This document shows, in pieces, positions 26,648 through 35,934 of a stretch of 64,000 bases of DNA. Within the stretch, counting starts at the first letter, position 1. Each line of letters opens with the position of its first letter. Source of the DNA: Methanoregula sp. (GTDB taxonomy: Archaea > Halobacteriota > Methanomicrobia > Methanomicrobiales > Methanospirillaceae); contig JALOBP010000002.1 of NCBI GenBank assembly GCA_023228295.1, positions 1-64,000 on the forward strand. The letters are read 5' to 3'. The position numbers and the translations under genes are program-made. The notes beneath the pieces were generated by a model. That model saw only the letters and a program-made list of their open reading frames with translations. It ran no database searches and was not told the origin of the DNA.

Positions 26648-26751
26648 ATCCCCACACCTTTGTAACTTATTGAATAATATAGTAAGGACGCTTTTTAAGT
26701 TCGTTCACTTCTTTAATAAGTCGTAGTTAACTTTAAGAAGGTGTGGGGATA
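26648..26751. other. Inverted-repeat leader region before ligA
   Basis: The 13-base arms ATCCCCACACCTT and AAGGTGTGGGGAT lie about 80 bases apart, and a shorter CTTATT/AATAAG pair lies inside. The right arm ends 14 bases before the ligA ATG, so folding of this leader could affect ligA translation, or the unit may be a small mobile repeat. There is no T-run for termination. Confidence 0.6.
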
Positions 26752-26758
26752 AAATTGA

Positions 26759-28864
<2,106 letters not shown>

Positions 28865-28865
28865 T

Positions 28866-28967
28866 TTTGTGTCATTCTGAACGAATGTAGCGAAGCGGAA
28901 TAAGTGAAGGTCTAATATTAGATTCTTCGTCGTCCCGAGCGGCTCGTGACTCCTCAGAATGACAAAA
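28866..28967. repeat. TCATTCTGAACG dispersed repeat pair
   Basis: GTCATTCTGAACGAATGTAG at the left and GACTCCTCAGAATGAC at the right are inverted relatives of the TCATTGCGAGGAG family. They fill the gap between ligA and gatC and can pair over their outer arms. Confidence 0.75.
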
Positions 28968-28974
28968 AATTAAT

Positions 28975-29265
28975 ATGCAACTATCCAAACAAGAAATCCA
29001 ACATATCGCCGACCTCGCCCGATTAGAACTTACGGACGAGGAACTGGAAAAATACGGCAGCCAACTGTCGGGTATTTTAGATTACATTGATGAATTAAAA
29101 GAAGTGGATACGGCTAATGTTAATCCAACCGCGCAAGTTACGGGACTTCAAAATGTTATGCGCGCGGACGAAGTTTCTGCCTGGCCGCAGGACGAAACGG
29201 AAGCGGCTTTGGGGCAGGCGCCGGAGCGGGAAGGAAGACACATAAAAGTTAAAAGGATATTATAA
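28975..29265 (+). CDS. gatC: Asp/Glu-tRNA amidotransferase subunit C
   Basis: A 96-residue GatC, the small linker subunit of the GatCAB amidotransferase, which makes Gln-tRNA(Gln) and Asn-tRNA(Asn) by transamidation. Typical features: IQHIADLARLELTDEE at the N-terminus, ILDYIDELKEVDTANVNPT in the middle, and a C-terminal REGRHIKVKRIL. gatA lies 1.5 kb downstream on the same strand, separated by a minus-strand non-coding transcript; gatB is not in the window. Confidence 0.95.
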   Translation: MQLSKQEIQHIADLARLELTDEELEKYGSQLSGILDYIDELKEVDTANVNPTAQVTGLQNVMRADEVSAWPQDETEAALGQAPEREGRHIKVKRIL

Positions 29266-29281
29266 ATATTTTTGAAAATGA

Positions 29282-29333
29282 AAAACCCTGCCGCGACAAA
29301 TGAGTTTTTTAACTCAAATGTGGGCAGGGTTTT
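29282..29333 (-). terminator. Terminator of the minus-strand structured RNA
   Basis: Read on the minus strand, AAAACCCTGCC pairs with GGCAGGGTTTT around an inner hairpin (GAGTT/AACTC), followed by TTTCATTTT. This is a good intrinsic terminator for transcripts from 30,127. Confidence 0.85.
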
Positions 29334-30127
29334 GTGTTGTCGCCGCTAGGTCCCTGATGGACGCTGGGCGGCGAAAAGATCGATTCGGGGCAGCGGAGGT
29401 GGAGAACCCGAGACTAAAGTCTCGCAATGGTTCTCACTTTCTGAACCTCCGCCTATCCCAATTAGCAGGACGCTTGCCGCGGGGTGAGCCGGCAAATCTT
29501 CTTTTTGCGCGCGCATTATTATGCCGGACCCCAATGGCCGCTGCGCCTGCTTTTTTCCGCCCATTCGTCGGTTGTTTTGAGGGCGGGTAAAACAGTAATT
29601 AATTTTATTACTCGGCAAGTTATGCTAATATTTCAGATCGTCGGATGCATAACTCACCGTTTTTTATAAAGCGAAACGCCACTATTGCATAGATGCAATA
29701 GCATTCTTTAGCATAATCCATATCTCAGGTATTATGCAGGGCGTTCCGCTTAAGTATGGACAAAACCAGTTGGGTACCCTCGCATAGTACTCACTCCTTT
29801 CAAATTGATGAGAGGATTATTTTTATAATCCTCAACTTTTATTTTGCTCTTGGTTTCCTAATTTGCGAGTCAGACCGGTCGATTTTTTGGTTGGAAACCA
29901 AGACCTGCTCCTTTCCGCGCGCTTTCGCCCGGTTGCGGAAGGGAGGTAAAACAATCAATTTTTGCGGCTAACCATGGTCCAGAACCGTGTGCCGCACGAT
30001 GTATTCATCACAACTATTCTCCTTTCTCCTTTCGGCCGCATTAAAAATATAGTATCCCCAGTTTTTGTTACTAATGTCGTCGCGCCGGGGACTTACGCGA
30101 CTAATAATTTAATTGTAAACAAATTGT
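29282..30127 (-). ncRNA. Candidate large structured non-coding RNA, about 840 nt
   Basis: A minus-strand unit bounded by a consensus promoter and an intrinsic terminator, with no coding sequence longer than short fragments. Strong helices cover almost its whole length. In transcript order they include CCTTCCGC/GCGGAAAGG capped by a GAAA loop, CTTGGTTTCC/GGAAACCAAG, GAGGATTA/TAATCCTC, a three-way junction closed by GCGGAACGCC/GGCGTTTCGC with two perfect hairpins inside, AGTTATGC/GCATAACT, CCGCCC/GGGCGG, GCAGGCGC/GCGTCCTGC, a 60-base hairpin closed by GCGGAGGT/ACCTCCGC, and TCGCCGC/GCGGCGA. A module (TTTTACC, stem, GCAGG) occurs twice, suggesting internal duplication. It is not recognisably rRNA, tmRNA or RNase P RNA: no tRNA-like T-arm and no GAGGAAAGTCC. 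Size and style recall the large ornate bacterial RNAs such as GOLLD, ROOL and OLE, but identity is unproven. Confidence 0.7.
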
Positions 30128-30133
30128 AAAGGC

Positions 30134-30162
30134 AGTATAGCATAGTAATTAAAAATTGTCAA
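30134..30162 (-). promoter_or_regulatory. Consensus sigma-70 promoter driving the structured RNA
   Basis: On the minus strand TTGACA (30,162-30,157) and TATACT (30,139-30,134) are separated by exactly 17 bases. Transcription would start near 30,127 and run into the structured region. Confidence 0.85.
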
Positions 30163-30777
30163 TAGCTGTGTTTTTATTTTATTAAATTTTGGCTAATATT
30201 AAATAAAAATAATCAAACAACATATAGCGCATAACACATAACATTTATTATTCTTTTTATATCAAGCAATAATTATATATTCTTTATTTTTGTTTCAAAA
30301 AACAAACAGGAAACAGGAAAAAACAAGAAGTTTTGTCATATAATTTTAAAATATTTGCAATAAAGCAAAAAAATTGGCACAATGCTTATATAGATTTATA
30401 TTTAAAAATTAAAGACCCCCTGACAAATAATTTATCAGGGGGTGCCGCGCAGCGCAAAAGCCTTGTTTTCAGAAGCGTACTAGCCTCAATTGCCAAAAAA
30501 ACAATGTGGGGATGACAAACAAAGCGATGATACGCGAAGGACAAAAAACCAAATTAATGCCTGCAGAGCATTAAATAGAGTTTTATCCTAAAGCCATTCA
30601 TCTGTCGGTGTCTATTATCCGATATTTGTTTTTATTGCCAATATTTTGACTTTCCAGCTTTTTACTGACAAACGCTTTTGCCTATGTCGAAGCCTATCAG
30701 GCTTTGAAAGGTCAGTATTATTTATAACAAAACAATATATTATAATATCTTATTTGTCAAGAGTCCTATTTATTTTT
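30163..30777. other. AT-rich gene-free stretch before gatA
   Basis: No convincing gene. It contains a perfect 9-bp hairpin, ACCCCCTGA/TCAGGGGGT at 30,415-30,443, which on the minus strand is followed by a T-rich stretch and may be a terminator. On the minus strand a TTGACA near 30,758 followed by an AT-rich box could start a second short transcript of about 330 nt toward that hairpin. The ORF at 30,333-30,515 has no protein-like features. Confidence 0.4.
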
Positions 30778-32211
30778 ATGAATTTAAATTGTCTGACAAT
30801 CAAACAAGCGCATGAGGGTTTGCAAAAAGGTGAATTTACCAGCGTAGAATTAACCGAAGCGTGCTTGGCGGAAATAAAAAAACGCAATAGCGAACTGAAC
30901 GCTGTTTTGACCGTGTGCGAAGAAGAAGCGCTCGCGGAAGCGGGCATCGCGGATAAAAGAATTAAATCCGGGACCGCAACGGAATTAACCGGCATACCTT
31001 ATTTGGCCAAAGACAATTATTTAACGCGTGGCGTGCGCGCGACTGCCGCGTCAAAAATTTTGGAAAATTATATCGCGCCGTTTGACGCGACGGTAATAAA
31101 AAAATTGCGGGAAGCGGGCGCGGTACTTTTGGGAAAAACCAATTTGGACGAATTCGCGCACGGCTCTTCTACCGAAAATTCCGCTTTTGGCCCGACCAAA
31201 AATCCAAATGATTTAACGCGCGTGCCGGGCGGTTCTTCCGGCGGCAGTGCGGCGGCCGTCGCGGCCAACTTTTGTTTGTTCTCCTTGGGTTCCGATACCG
31301 GCGGTTCTATTCGCCACCCAGCCGCTTTTTGCGGCGTGGTCGGTTTAAAACCAACTTACGGGCGCGCTTCGCGTTTTGGCATCGTAGCAATGACTTCGTC
31401 TACCGATGTGCCTGGCCCGATTACTAAAACCGTGGAAGACGCGGCTATCGTGCAAAAAATAATTTCCGGCCAAGACCAAAATGATTTTACGACCGCAGAT
31501 ATTTTGGTTCCGGATTATCAAGCAGAAATAAAAGATAATATCAAAGGTTTAAAAATCGGCGTGCCGCATGAATTTTTTAGGGAAGGAATGAATAAAGAGG
31601 TAGAAAAAAAAGTAAAAGAAGCGATTGAATTTTTAAAAAAACAAGGCGCGGAAATAGTTGACATTAGTTTGCCGCATACCAAATACGCTTTGCCGGTTTA
31701 TTATATTATTACGCCGTCGGAAGTAAGTTCAAACTTGGGCCGGTTTGACGGCATTCGTTATCCCCTCACCCCCAACCCCTCTCCCGCCGGAGCGGGCGAG
31801 GGGAGCTTGATTGATTTGTACAAAAAGAACAGAGGGAAAGGATTTGGCGCGGAAGCAAAACGACGCATCATGCTTGGCACTTACGCGCTGTCCGCCGGTT
31901 ATTACGACGCGTATTATTTGCAGGCGCAAAAAGTGCGTACGATTATTATTGACGAGTTTGAAGCCGCGTTTAAGGAAGTGGACGCGATTATTACGCCGAC
32001 GACGCCGGACATCGCTTTTAAATTTGGCGAAAATAAAGACCCTTTAAAAATGTATCTGGAAGATATTTTTACGCTGTCGCCGTCGCTTGCCGGTCTGCCC
32101 GCGATTTCGGTTCCTTGCGGTACGGTTGACAAAATGCCGGTTGGCTGTCAAATTATCGGCAGGAAGTTTGCCGAAGGAATGGTCATGAAAATAGCAGATA
32201 AAATTTTATAA
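30778..32211 (+). CDS. gatA: Asp/Glu-tRNA amidotransferase subunit A
   Basis: A 477-residue amidase that releases ammonia from glutamine for the GatCAB complex. The Ser-cis-Ser-Lys triad is visible: Lys in YLAKDNY, the Gly/Ser-rich RVPGGSSGGSAAAVAA and the nucleophile Ser in SLGSDTGGSIRHPAAFCG. The frame is open upstream to 30,646, but the extension has no family resemblance; the ATG at 30,778 begins the conserved NLNCLTIKQAHEGL. Between RFDGIRY and LIDLYKK, about 15 residues (PLTPNPSPAGAGEGS) come from an in-frame palindromic repeat (31,761-31,806) related to the one in the ComEC MBL gene. Confidence 0.96.
   Translation: MNLNCLTIKQAHEGLQKGEFTSVELTEACLAEIKKRNSELNAVLTVCEEEALAEAGIADKRIKSGTATELTGIPYLAKDNYLTRGVRATAASKILENYIAPFDATVIKKLREAGAVLLGKTNLDEFAHGSSTENSAFGPTKNPNDLTRVPGGSSGGSAAAVAANFCLFSLGSDTGGSIRHPAAFCGVVGLKPTYGRASRFGIVAMTSSTDVPGPITKTVEDAAIVQKIISGQDQNDFTTADILVPDYQAEIKDNIKGLKIGVPHEFFREGMNKEVEKKVKEAIEFLKKQGAEIVDISLPHTKYALPVYYIITPSEVSSNLGRFDGIRYPLTPNPSPAGAGEGSLIDLYKKNRGKGFGAEAKRRIMLGTYALSAGYYDAYYLQAQKVRTIIIDEFEAAFKEVDAIITPTTPDIAFKFGENKDPLKMYLEDIFTLSPSLAGLPAISVPCGTVDKMPVGCQIIGRKFAEGMVMKIADKIL
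31761..31806. repeat. CCCCTCTCCCGC palindromic repeat inside gatA
   Basis: CCCCTCTCCCGC and GCGGGCGAGGGG pair around CGGA. The unit is read in frame. A shorter relative with arms CCCCTCTCC/GGAGAGGGG lies at about 5,157-5,196 in the MBL half of ComEC. Confidence 0.85.
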
Positions 32212-32294
32212 TTTTCAATTTCTAAACAATTAATTAATTTTAAAATTTTTAAATTGTTTGAAAATTGAAAATTAGAAATTGAAAATTGTTATTC

Positions 32295-32379
32295 GGAGGG
32301 TTCGCATAGTGGTCGAGTGCGCACGCTTGGAAAGCGTGTATATCGAAAGGTATCGAGGGTTCGAATCCCTCACCCTCCG
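32295..32379 (+). tRNA. tRNA-Ser (anticodon GGA)
   Basis: Acceptor GGAGGGT/ACCCTCC, D-arm region GCATAGTGGTCGAGTGCGC, anticodon stem ACGCT/CGTGT (one G-T pair) with anticodon GGA at 32,329-32,331, a long variable arm (TATCGAAAGGTA) typical of tRNA-Ser, T-arm GAGGG-TTCGAAT-CCCTC and discriminator G. CCA is not encoded. Confidence 0.97.
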
Positions 32380-32382
32380 CCT

Positions 32383-32898
32383 ATGAAAGTAAAAGTAAAA
32401 TTACAAGTGCCGTATTACAAACAAAAAAACTGGGTTAATTGCGGACCGGCCGTTTTGCAAATGGTTTTTGGTTACTTCCAGCACGATTTGTCCCAAAGAA
32501 AAATAGCCAAGCAGGCAAAAACCAGCGCCGAGCACGGTACGGAAAACCACGATATGATCCGCGTGGCGCTGGAGCATGGTTTTCATGTCTACGTGAACGA
32601 CAACTCCACTTTTTTTGAAATCCGCCATTTTTTGGAAAAAGGATTGCCGGTAATTGTCAGTTTTATTGAGCCGACCGACAACGAAGGCCATTTCGCGGTC
32701 GTGTCCGGCATTACTTTACATAAAATTATTTTAAACGACCCGTGGAACGGCCGGAACTTTAAAATGTTGCACCGCGATTTTTTGACTCGCTGGCATAATG
32801 AAAGCAATACTCACAAAGAATGGATAATGGTAATAGCAAAAAGCGATTTTAATTTGGGCAAACAATATCTGCCGCATCCCAAAAAAAGCGCAAAATAA
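32383..32898 (+). CDS. C39-family papain-like cysteine peptidase
   Basis: A 171-residue soluble protein with the C39 peptidase pattern: a Gln (YYKQKNW) before the nucleophile Cys in NCGPAVLQMVFGY, the catalytic His in EGHFAVVSGI and the Asp in ILNDPW. Family members cleave leader peptides after double Gly or act as stand-alone peptidases; the target here is unknown. The frame runs upstream into the tRNA-Ser gene (an antisense-like SRVRIPHPPP extension), which is an artefact. The ATG at 32,383 is four bases after the tRNA. Confidence 0.85.
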   Translation: MKVKVKLQVPYYKQKNWVNCGPAVLQMVFGYFQHDLSQRKIAKQAKTSAEHGTENHDMIRVALEHGFHVYVNDNSTFFEIRHFLEKGLPVIVSFIEPTDNEGHFAVVSGITLHKIILNDPWNGRNFKMLHRDFLTRWHNESNTHKEWIMVIAKSDFNLGKQYLPHPKKSAK

Positions 32899-32900
32899 TT

Positions 32901-33395
32901 ATGAGACTTGCCACCCGCAAAGCGGAAAAAAATTCCTTAATTCCGGTGGATTTGCATATTACGCCGGAAAAATACGACGCGCTTGTGGCTACGCGCGCGC
33001 GTCTGAAAAAAAATCGCCCGAAACTCGCGGAAGAGGTAAAGCGGCTCGCGGAGATGGGGGATTTTTCCGAAAACGCGGCGTATCAAATCGCCAAAGGCCG
33101 TTTGCGCGGACTTAACAGCCGCTTGGATGAAACTGAATATTTAATCAATCACGCCGTCATTATTAAGCATTCCGGCGGTAGTACAGTGGAACTTGGGCAC
33201 AGAGTTACGGTAGAAACTAACGGTAAGCAGAAAATTTATCAGATTTTGGGGTCAACCGAAACCGACCCGGAACGCGGCGTTATTTCGCATAATTCGCCTT
33301 TGGGCGCGGCTTTACTTGGCAAACGGGCGGGGGAATTGGTGCGCGTGCGTTTGAATGATAAAATAGTTGAATATGGAATTGTTAAAATAGAATGA
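32901..33395 (+). CDS. GreA/GreB-type transcription elongation factor
   Basis: A 164-residue protein with a coiled-coil N-terminal domain (LVATRARLKKNRPKLAEEVK) carrying the tip motif GDFSENAAY, whose acidic residues help RNA polymerase cleave backtracked RNA, and a C-terminal FKBP-like domain (PLGAALLGKRAGELVRV). The call is GreA-like. The first about 15 residues are an extra N-terminal extension. It starts two bases after the C39 peptidase stop, and its stop is TGA. Confidence 0.9.
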   Translation: MRLATRKAEKNSLIPVDLHITPEKYDALVATRARLKKNRPKLAEEVKRLAEMGDFSENAAYQIAKGRLRGLNSRLDETEYLINHAVIIKHSGGSTVELGHRVTVETNGKQKIYQILGSTETDPERGVISHNSPLGAALLGKRAGELVRVRLNDKIVEYGIVKIE

Positions 33396-33440
33396 TTTTT
33401 TGGTTGCAATAAATAGAAATATAAGTATAATATAAAAGAT

Positions 33441-33580
33441 TAGAGACCTGCCTGTTGACAGGCGGGGTTGCTGGAGTCCCCGTCATCCGACGGGGCAAGG
33501 GTCAACAGGGCACCCTACTAAGGTGTTGGTTCGCGGGGCATTCGCCCCGCGCCCGGCGCATGCCGGGCGAATCCTCAACA
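33441..33580 (+). ncRNA. tRNA-Ser-like sequence with inserted hairpins
   Basis: Segments CAGGGCACCCT-ACT-AAGGTGTT and GGTTCG...AATCC closely match the tRNA-Ser(GCT) gene 430 bases downstream, with ACT in place of the GCT anticodon. They are interrupted by perfect hairpins: GCCTG/CAGGC upstream, CCCCGTC/GACGGGG in the D-loop position, and CGCGGGGC/GCCCCGCG plus CCCGGC/GCCGGG in the T-loop position. The variable arm and part of the T-stem are missing. A TTGCAA-16-TATAAT promoter lies at 33,404-33,431. It is either a decayed tRNA invaded by palindromic repeats or a tRNA-derived structured RNA. Confidence 0.5.
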
Positions 33581-33604
33581 TAAATTAATATAAAAATATT
33601 ATTT

Positions 33605-33865
33605 ATGTATTATGTGTACATCCTTCTAAGCTTAAAAGATAAAAAATTTTATGTTGGTTATACGGCGGATTTGAAGAGAAGGTTTTACGAACATAGCGAT
33701 GGTAAAGTAGGTTCAACTAAAAATAGAAGGCCATTAAAGTTGATTTGTTATGAAGCTTATTTACATAAACAGGAAGCAGAAAGAAGGGAGCTATTTTTAA
33801 AAAGTAGCGACGGCAGGAAAGATTTAAGAAAAAGATTAATAAATACTTTACAGAATTATATATAA
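33605..33865 (+). CDS. GIY-YIG nuclease domain protein
   Basis: An 86-residue UvrC-N-like GIY-YIG protein: YVYILLSLKDKKFYVGYT supplies the two strands with the Tyr residues, followed by LKRRFYEHSDG with the catalytic Arg and a late Glu in EAYLHKQEAERRE. Small stand-alone members are common; their substrates are mostly unknown. It sits directly before the tRNA-Ser that serves as attachment site. Confidence 0.9.
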   Translation: MYYVYILLSLKDKKFYVGYTADLKRRFYEHSDGKVGSTKNRRPLKLICYEAYLHKQEAERRELFLKSSDGRKDLRKRLINTLQNYI

Positions 33866-33870
33866 ATTAG

Positions 33871-33957
33871 GGAGAGGTGCCGGAGTGGTCGAACGGGGCA
33901 CCCTGCTAAGGTGTTAACCGTGAAAGCGGTTCGAGGGTTCGAATCCCTCCCTCTCCG
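33871..33957 (+). tRNA. tRNA-Ser (anticodon GCT), element attachment site
   Basis: Acceptor GGAGAGG/CCTCTCC, D-arm GCCGGAGTGGTCGAACGGGGC, anticodon stem CACCC with anticodon GCT at 33,905-33,907, long variable arm (ACCGTGAAAGCGGT), T-arm GAGGG-TTCGAAT-CCCTC and discriminator G. Its last 26 bases are repeated at 44,330-44,355, marking it as the integration target. Confidence 0.97.
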
Positions 33958-33958
33958 C
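33933..33958 (+). repeat. Attachment site, tRNA-proximal (attL)
   Basis: The sequence from the T-arm to the end of tRNA-Ser(GCT) plus one base, identical over 26 bp to 44,330-44,355. A tyrosine integrase gene ends 48 bases downstream. Confidence 0.93.
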
Positions 33959-34005
33959 ATTGAGATTTAAACAGGGCTGTTGTCCTGTTTTTGTTTTATC
34001 TTAGT

Positions 34006-35136
34006 TTAAATTATACCCTGATGGTGTTTAATTTGAACTGGTATTTTTTCTCGCATTTCGTAGCTTGTGACCACGGAGTGACCAAAATATTGCAAATCTC
34101 TCGGTTTATCCAAAACATTTATCGCCTCTCTTAAAGTAGCCGGCATAAGGTGAGCGTACCTCATAGTCATCTTCATGTCAGAGTGGCCAAGCAATTCCTG
34201 AATCGTTTTAAGCGACACTCCCTTACAAGCCAGATGAGAGGCGAATGTGTGTCTTAACATATGCCAGCCGACTTTGCGAAGCCCGATGGCTTTACACTGC
34301 CGGTGTAGCACCCGCCGTGCCCGTTCATGTCTAAGCGGCTCGCCATTATAATCGCAAAAAACAAAACCTTTCTTTTTCTTTCTCCGGCTTAAAACATCAC
34401 ACAATCCGTAAGTCATTGGCACATACCTCGCCTTGTTGTTTTTGGGCGACTCCATAAAGCCATTAACTAACGAGCGTCTAACACAGAGTGTACGACTTTC
34501 CAAATTTACATCCTCCCAGTCTAAAGCGATTAATTCGCCGAATCGCAAGCCAGTTTTTAAAGCGGTAAAAATTAAATCACACCACAATTCATCTTCAAAG
34601 CTATTTACCAATCTCTCGCTTTCTTCTTCCGATAAAAAATCAAACTTATACGGCGGGACTTTTAGCGGCTTAATTTTGGGTATTTTTTCCAACCCTGTCC
34701 ACTCTTGAGCAATGTTAAGGCATTTTCTTAACACCGCCAAGTGATTATTAATGGTTTTAGCCGCCAGCCCGTCTTGTTTGCGTTTTGCCTTAAAATCCTC
34801 TACCAACATCGGATTAATTTTGTCTAACTCATACCAGCCAAAAAAAGGAATTAAACTTGCTTTCATAATCAGCTGTTTCTGCCGTATTTCTGATGGCTTG
34901 TTATTATTCTTGGCGTAAGTCTCTACAAATTTAACCGCAAAGTCGGCAAAGGTCATGACTGGCTCGTCATCTTCCTCCACGCCGAAGGGGTCTTCGCCAT
35001 TGGCTAACCGGCGGCGGACTAAGGCCTCAAACGCCTCAGCTCCCGCTTTGGTATTGTCTGGGCTTTTCTTGCGATAACGCTTTCTATGGGTGCGAAAATC
35101 TATATACCAGTTATTTTTTCTTTTTCTTACAGCCAT
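34006..35136 (-). CDS. Tyrosine recombinase, tRNA-Ser integrase
   Basis: A 376-residue phage-type integrase. It has an N-terminal arm-binding domain with a basic start (RKRKNNWYIDFR), a SAM-like core-binding domain, and a catalytic domain with Arg in TGLRFGELIALDWED, H-x-x-R in HMLRHTFASHL, His in ELLGHSDMKMT and the nucleophile Tyr in MRYAHL. All active-site residues are present. Its 3' end faces the tRNA-Ser att site, the classic arrangement. It starts 4 bases after the HTH gene 35,141-35,344, so both are likely one operon. Confidence 0.95.
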   Translation of the reverse strand: MAVRKRKNNWYIDFRTHRKRYRKKSPDNTKAGAEAFEALVRRRLANGEDPFGVEEDDEPVMTFADFAVKFVETYAKNNNKPSEIRQKQLIMKASLIPFFGWYELDKINPMLVEDFKAKRKQDGLAAKTINNHLAVLRKCLNIAQEWTGLEKIPKIKPLKVPPYKFDFLSEEESERLVNSFEDELWCDLIFTALKTGLRFGELIALDWEDVNLESRTLCVRRSLVNGFMESPKNNKARYVPMTYGLCDVLSRRKKKKGFVFCDYNGEPLRHERARRVLHRQCKAIGLRKVGWHMLRHTFASHLACKGVSLKTIQELLGHSDMKMTMRYAHLMPATLREAINVLDKPRDLQYFGHSVVTSYEMREKIPVQIKHHQGII

Positions 35137-35140
35137 AAAG

Positions 35141-35344
35141 TTATAATTTATTAGCTGATTCTATTCGGTTGTGCTGTAAATACTCCAATACCTCGCCTTT
35201 AGCAAATCTAATCACTCCTTTTATTTTATAAAAAGGAATTATTCTTTGCTCCACTAAGCGATATACACTTGGCATGGAAATGCGTAAAAATTCCGCTAAT
35301 TCCGCCGTAGTCAAAAGCTCTATTTTTTCCTTAGAATCAGCCAT
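35141..35344 (-). CDS. MerR-like HTH protein, probable excisionase
   Basis: A 67-residue winged-helix protein of the excisionase/AlpA type: LTTAELAEFLRISMPSVYRLVEQRIIPFYKIKGVIRFAKGEVLEYL. It overlaps neither neighbour but is tightly followed by the integrase gene. Such proteins bend att DNA for excision or regulate integrase. The role is inferred from family and context. Confidence 0.85.
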   Translation of the reverse strand: MADSKEKIELLTTAELAEFLRISMPSVYRLVEQRIIPFYKIKGVIRFAKGEVLEYLQHNRIESANKL

Positions 35345-35428
35345 GTTTTGTTAAGGAGCAACATAGAGAAAATGGGCTCTATATACTCCTATTTTATCAT
35401 TTTTTAGAAGAAAATTGAAGTGTATATT

Positions 35429-35525
35429 TTGGCTGTAAAAACAAAAACGAGACAGCCAAAAATGTAAAAATAATTAAATAATTAAGTTAATTTTTTTACA
35501 TCTCTGACTGTCTCGCAGTTCGTGG
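35429..35525. other. Overlapping inverted repeats upstream of the integrase operon
   Basis: Two pairings share a central arm: TTGGCTGT (35,429-35,436) with ACAGCCAA (35,452-35,459), and CGAGACAG (35,448-35,455) with CTGTCTCG (35,518-35,525), the second backed by ATGTAAAAA/TTTTTACAT. The pairings are mutually exclusive, as in an attenuator, or they may be recombinase arm sites. The rest of 35,345-35,609 is AT-rich with no gene. Confidence 0.5.
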
Positions 35526-35609
35526 ATGTTTATATATTTTATAGAAAAATTGTTTATAATTATTTTTCTATTTTTGTTCGCTTAGCACGAGTAGATTATT
35601 AATCGGTCA

Positions 35610-35762
35610 TTAGTTATCAAGTTTATTTTTTTGACTGAAATGTTTTATTAAAAATTCAAAATGTTCCTGCACGGAAAGTTTCTTGTCGCAAGGCAAACAA
35701 TGCCACCAATTTTTATAAGTTTGATTCTTTTTGCAAATTGAACAAATGTTATTTTTTGTCAT
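35610..35762 (-). CDS. Small zinc-ribbon-like protein, 50 residues
   Basis: Starts with MTKNNICSICKK and continues through a WWHCLPCDKK motif, giving two CxxC pairs about 18 residues apart, as in small zinc ribbons. Its ATG overlaps the end of the ribbon-helix-helix gene (TATGACAAAAAATAA region), so the two are translationally coupled. No known family is recognised. Confidence 0.65.
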   Translation of the reverse strand: MTKNNICSICKKNQTYKNWWHCLPCDKKLSVQEHFEFLIKHFSQKNKLDN

Positions 35763-35904
35763 ATTTTTCTAAAACTAAATTACAGACAATTTTTGCCATA
35801 GAAACTCCCTCTTGTTTGCTCGCCTCACGCAATAGTTCATGAACACGGACGGTAATAGCAACTCTCCTTTGAAGGTCTAACCTTTCCTCTTTGGTGTAAG
35901 TCAT
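35749..35904 (-). CDS. Ribbon-helix-helix-like DNA-binding protein
   Basis: A 51-residue protein from the ATG ending at 35,904. An RRVAITVRVHELLREASKQEG strand-helix is followed by SMAKIVCNLVLEKY, the usual RHH layout. An upstream ATG would give 76 residues, but the added part is made from the 10-base repeats that probably form its operator. Likely an autorepressor or element regulator. Confidence 0.65.
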   Translation of the reverse strand: MTYTKEERLDLQRRVAITVRVHELLREASKQEGVSMAKIVCNLVLEKYDKK

Positions 35905-35934
35905 ACATTGAAATACATTGAAACATATTGAAAT
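35905..35934. promoter_or_regulatory. Three tandem 10-bp repeats, probable operator
   Basis: ACATTGAAAT, ACATTGAAAC and ATATTGAAAT follow each other directly before the ribbon-helix-helix start codon. Ten-base spacing puts each on the same face of the helix, as expected for a cooperative RHH repressor. Confidence 0.65.

Noticed and set aside
29300..29971. Several 60-96-codon plus- and minus-strand ORFs between gatC and gatA
   Set aside because: They overlap strongly paired sequence, have no protein-like composition or ribosome binding sites, and conflict with a single non-coding transcript.
30333..30515. 60-codon ORF before gatA
   Set aside because: It spans the ACCCCCTGA hairpin, has no Shine-Dalgarno and no recognisable feature.
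30660..30745. Resemblance to a tmRNA 5' end (GGCTTCGACATAGG on the minus strand)
   Set aside because: No T-arm, acceptor stem or tag ORF can be found downstream, so the match is probably chance.
30646..30777. 44-codon upstream extension of gatA
   Set aside because: It has no GatA resemblance. The conserved family start begins at the ATG at 30,778.
32317..32382. N-terminal extension of the C39 peptidase
   Set aside because: The added codons (SRVRIPHPPP) are the tRNA-Ser(GGA) gene itself. The ATG at 32,383 is the real start.
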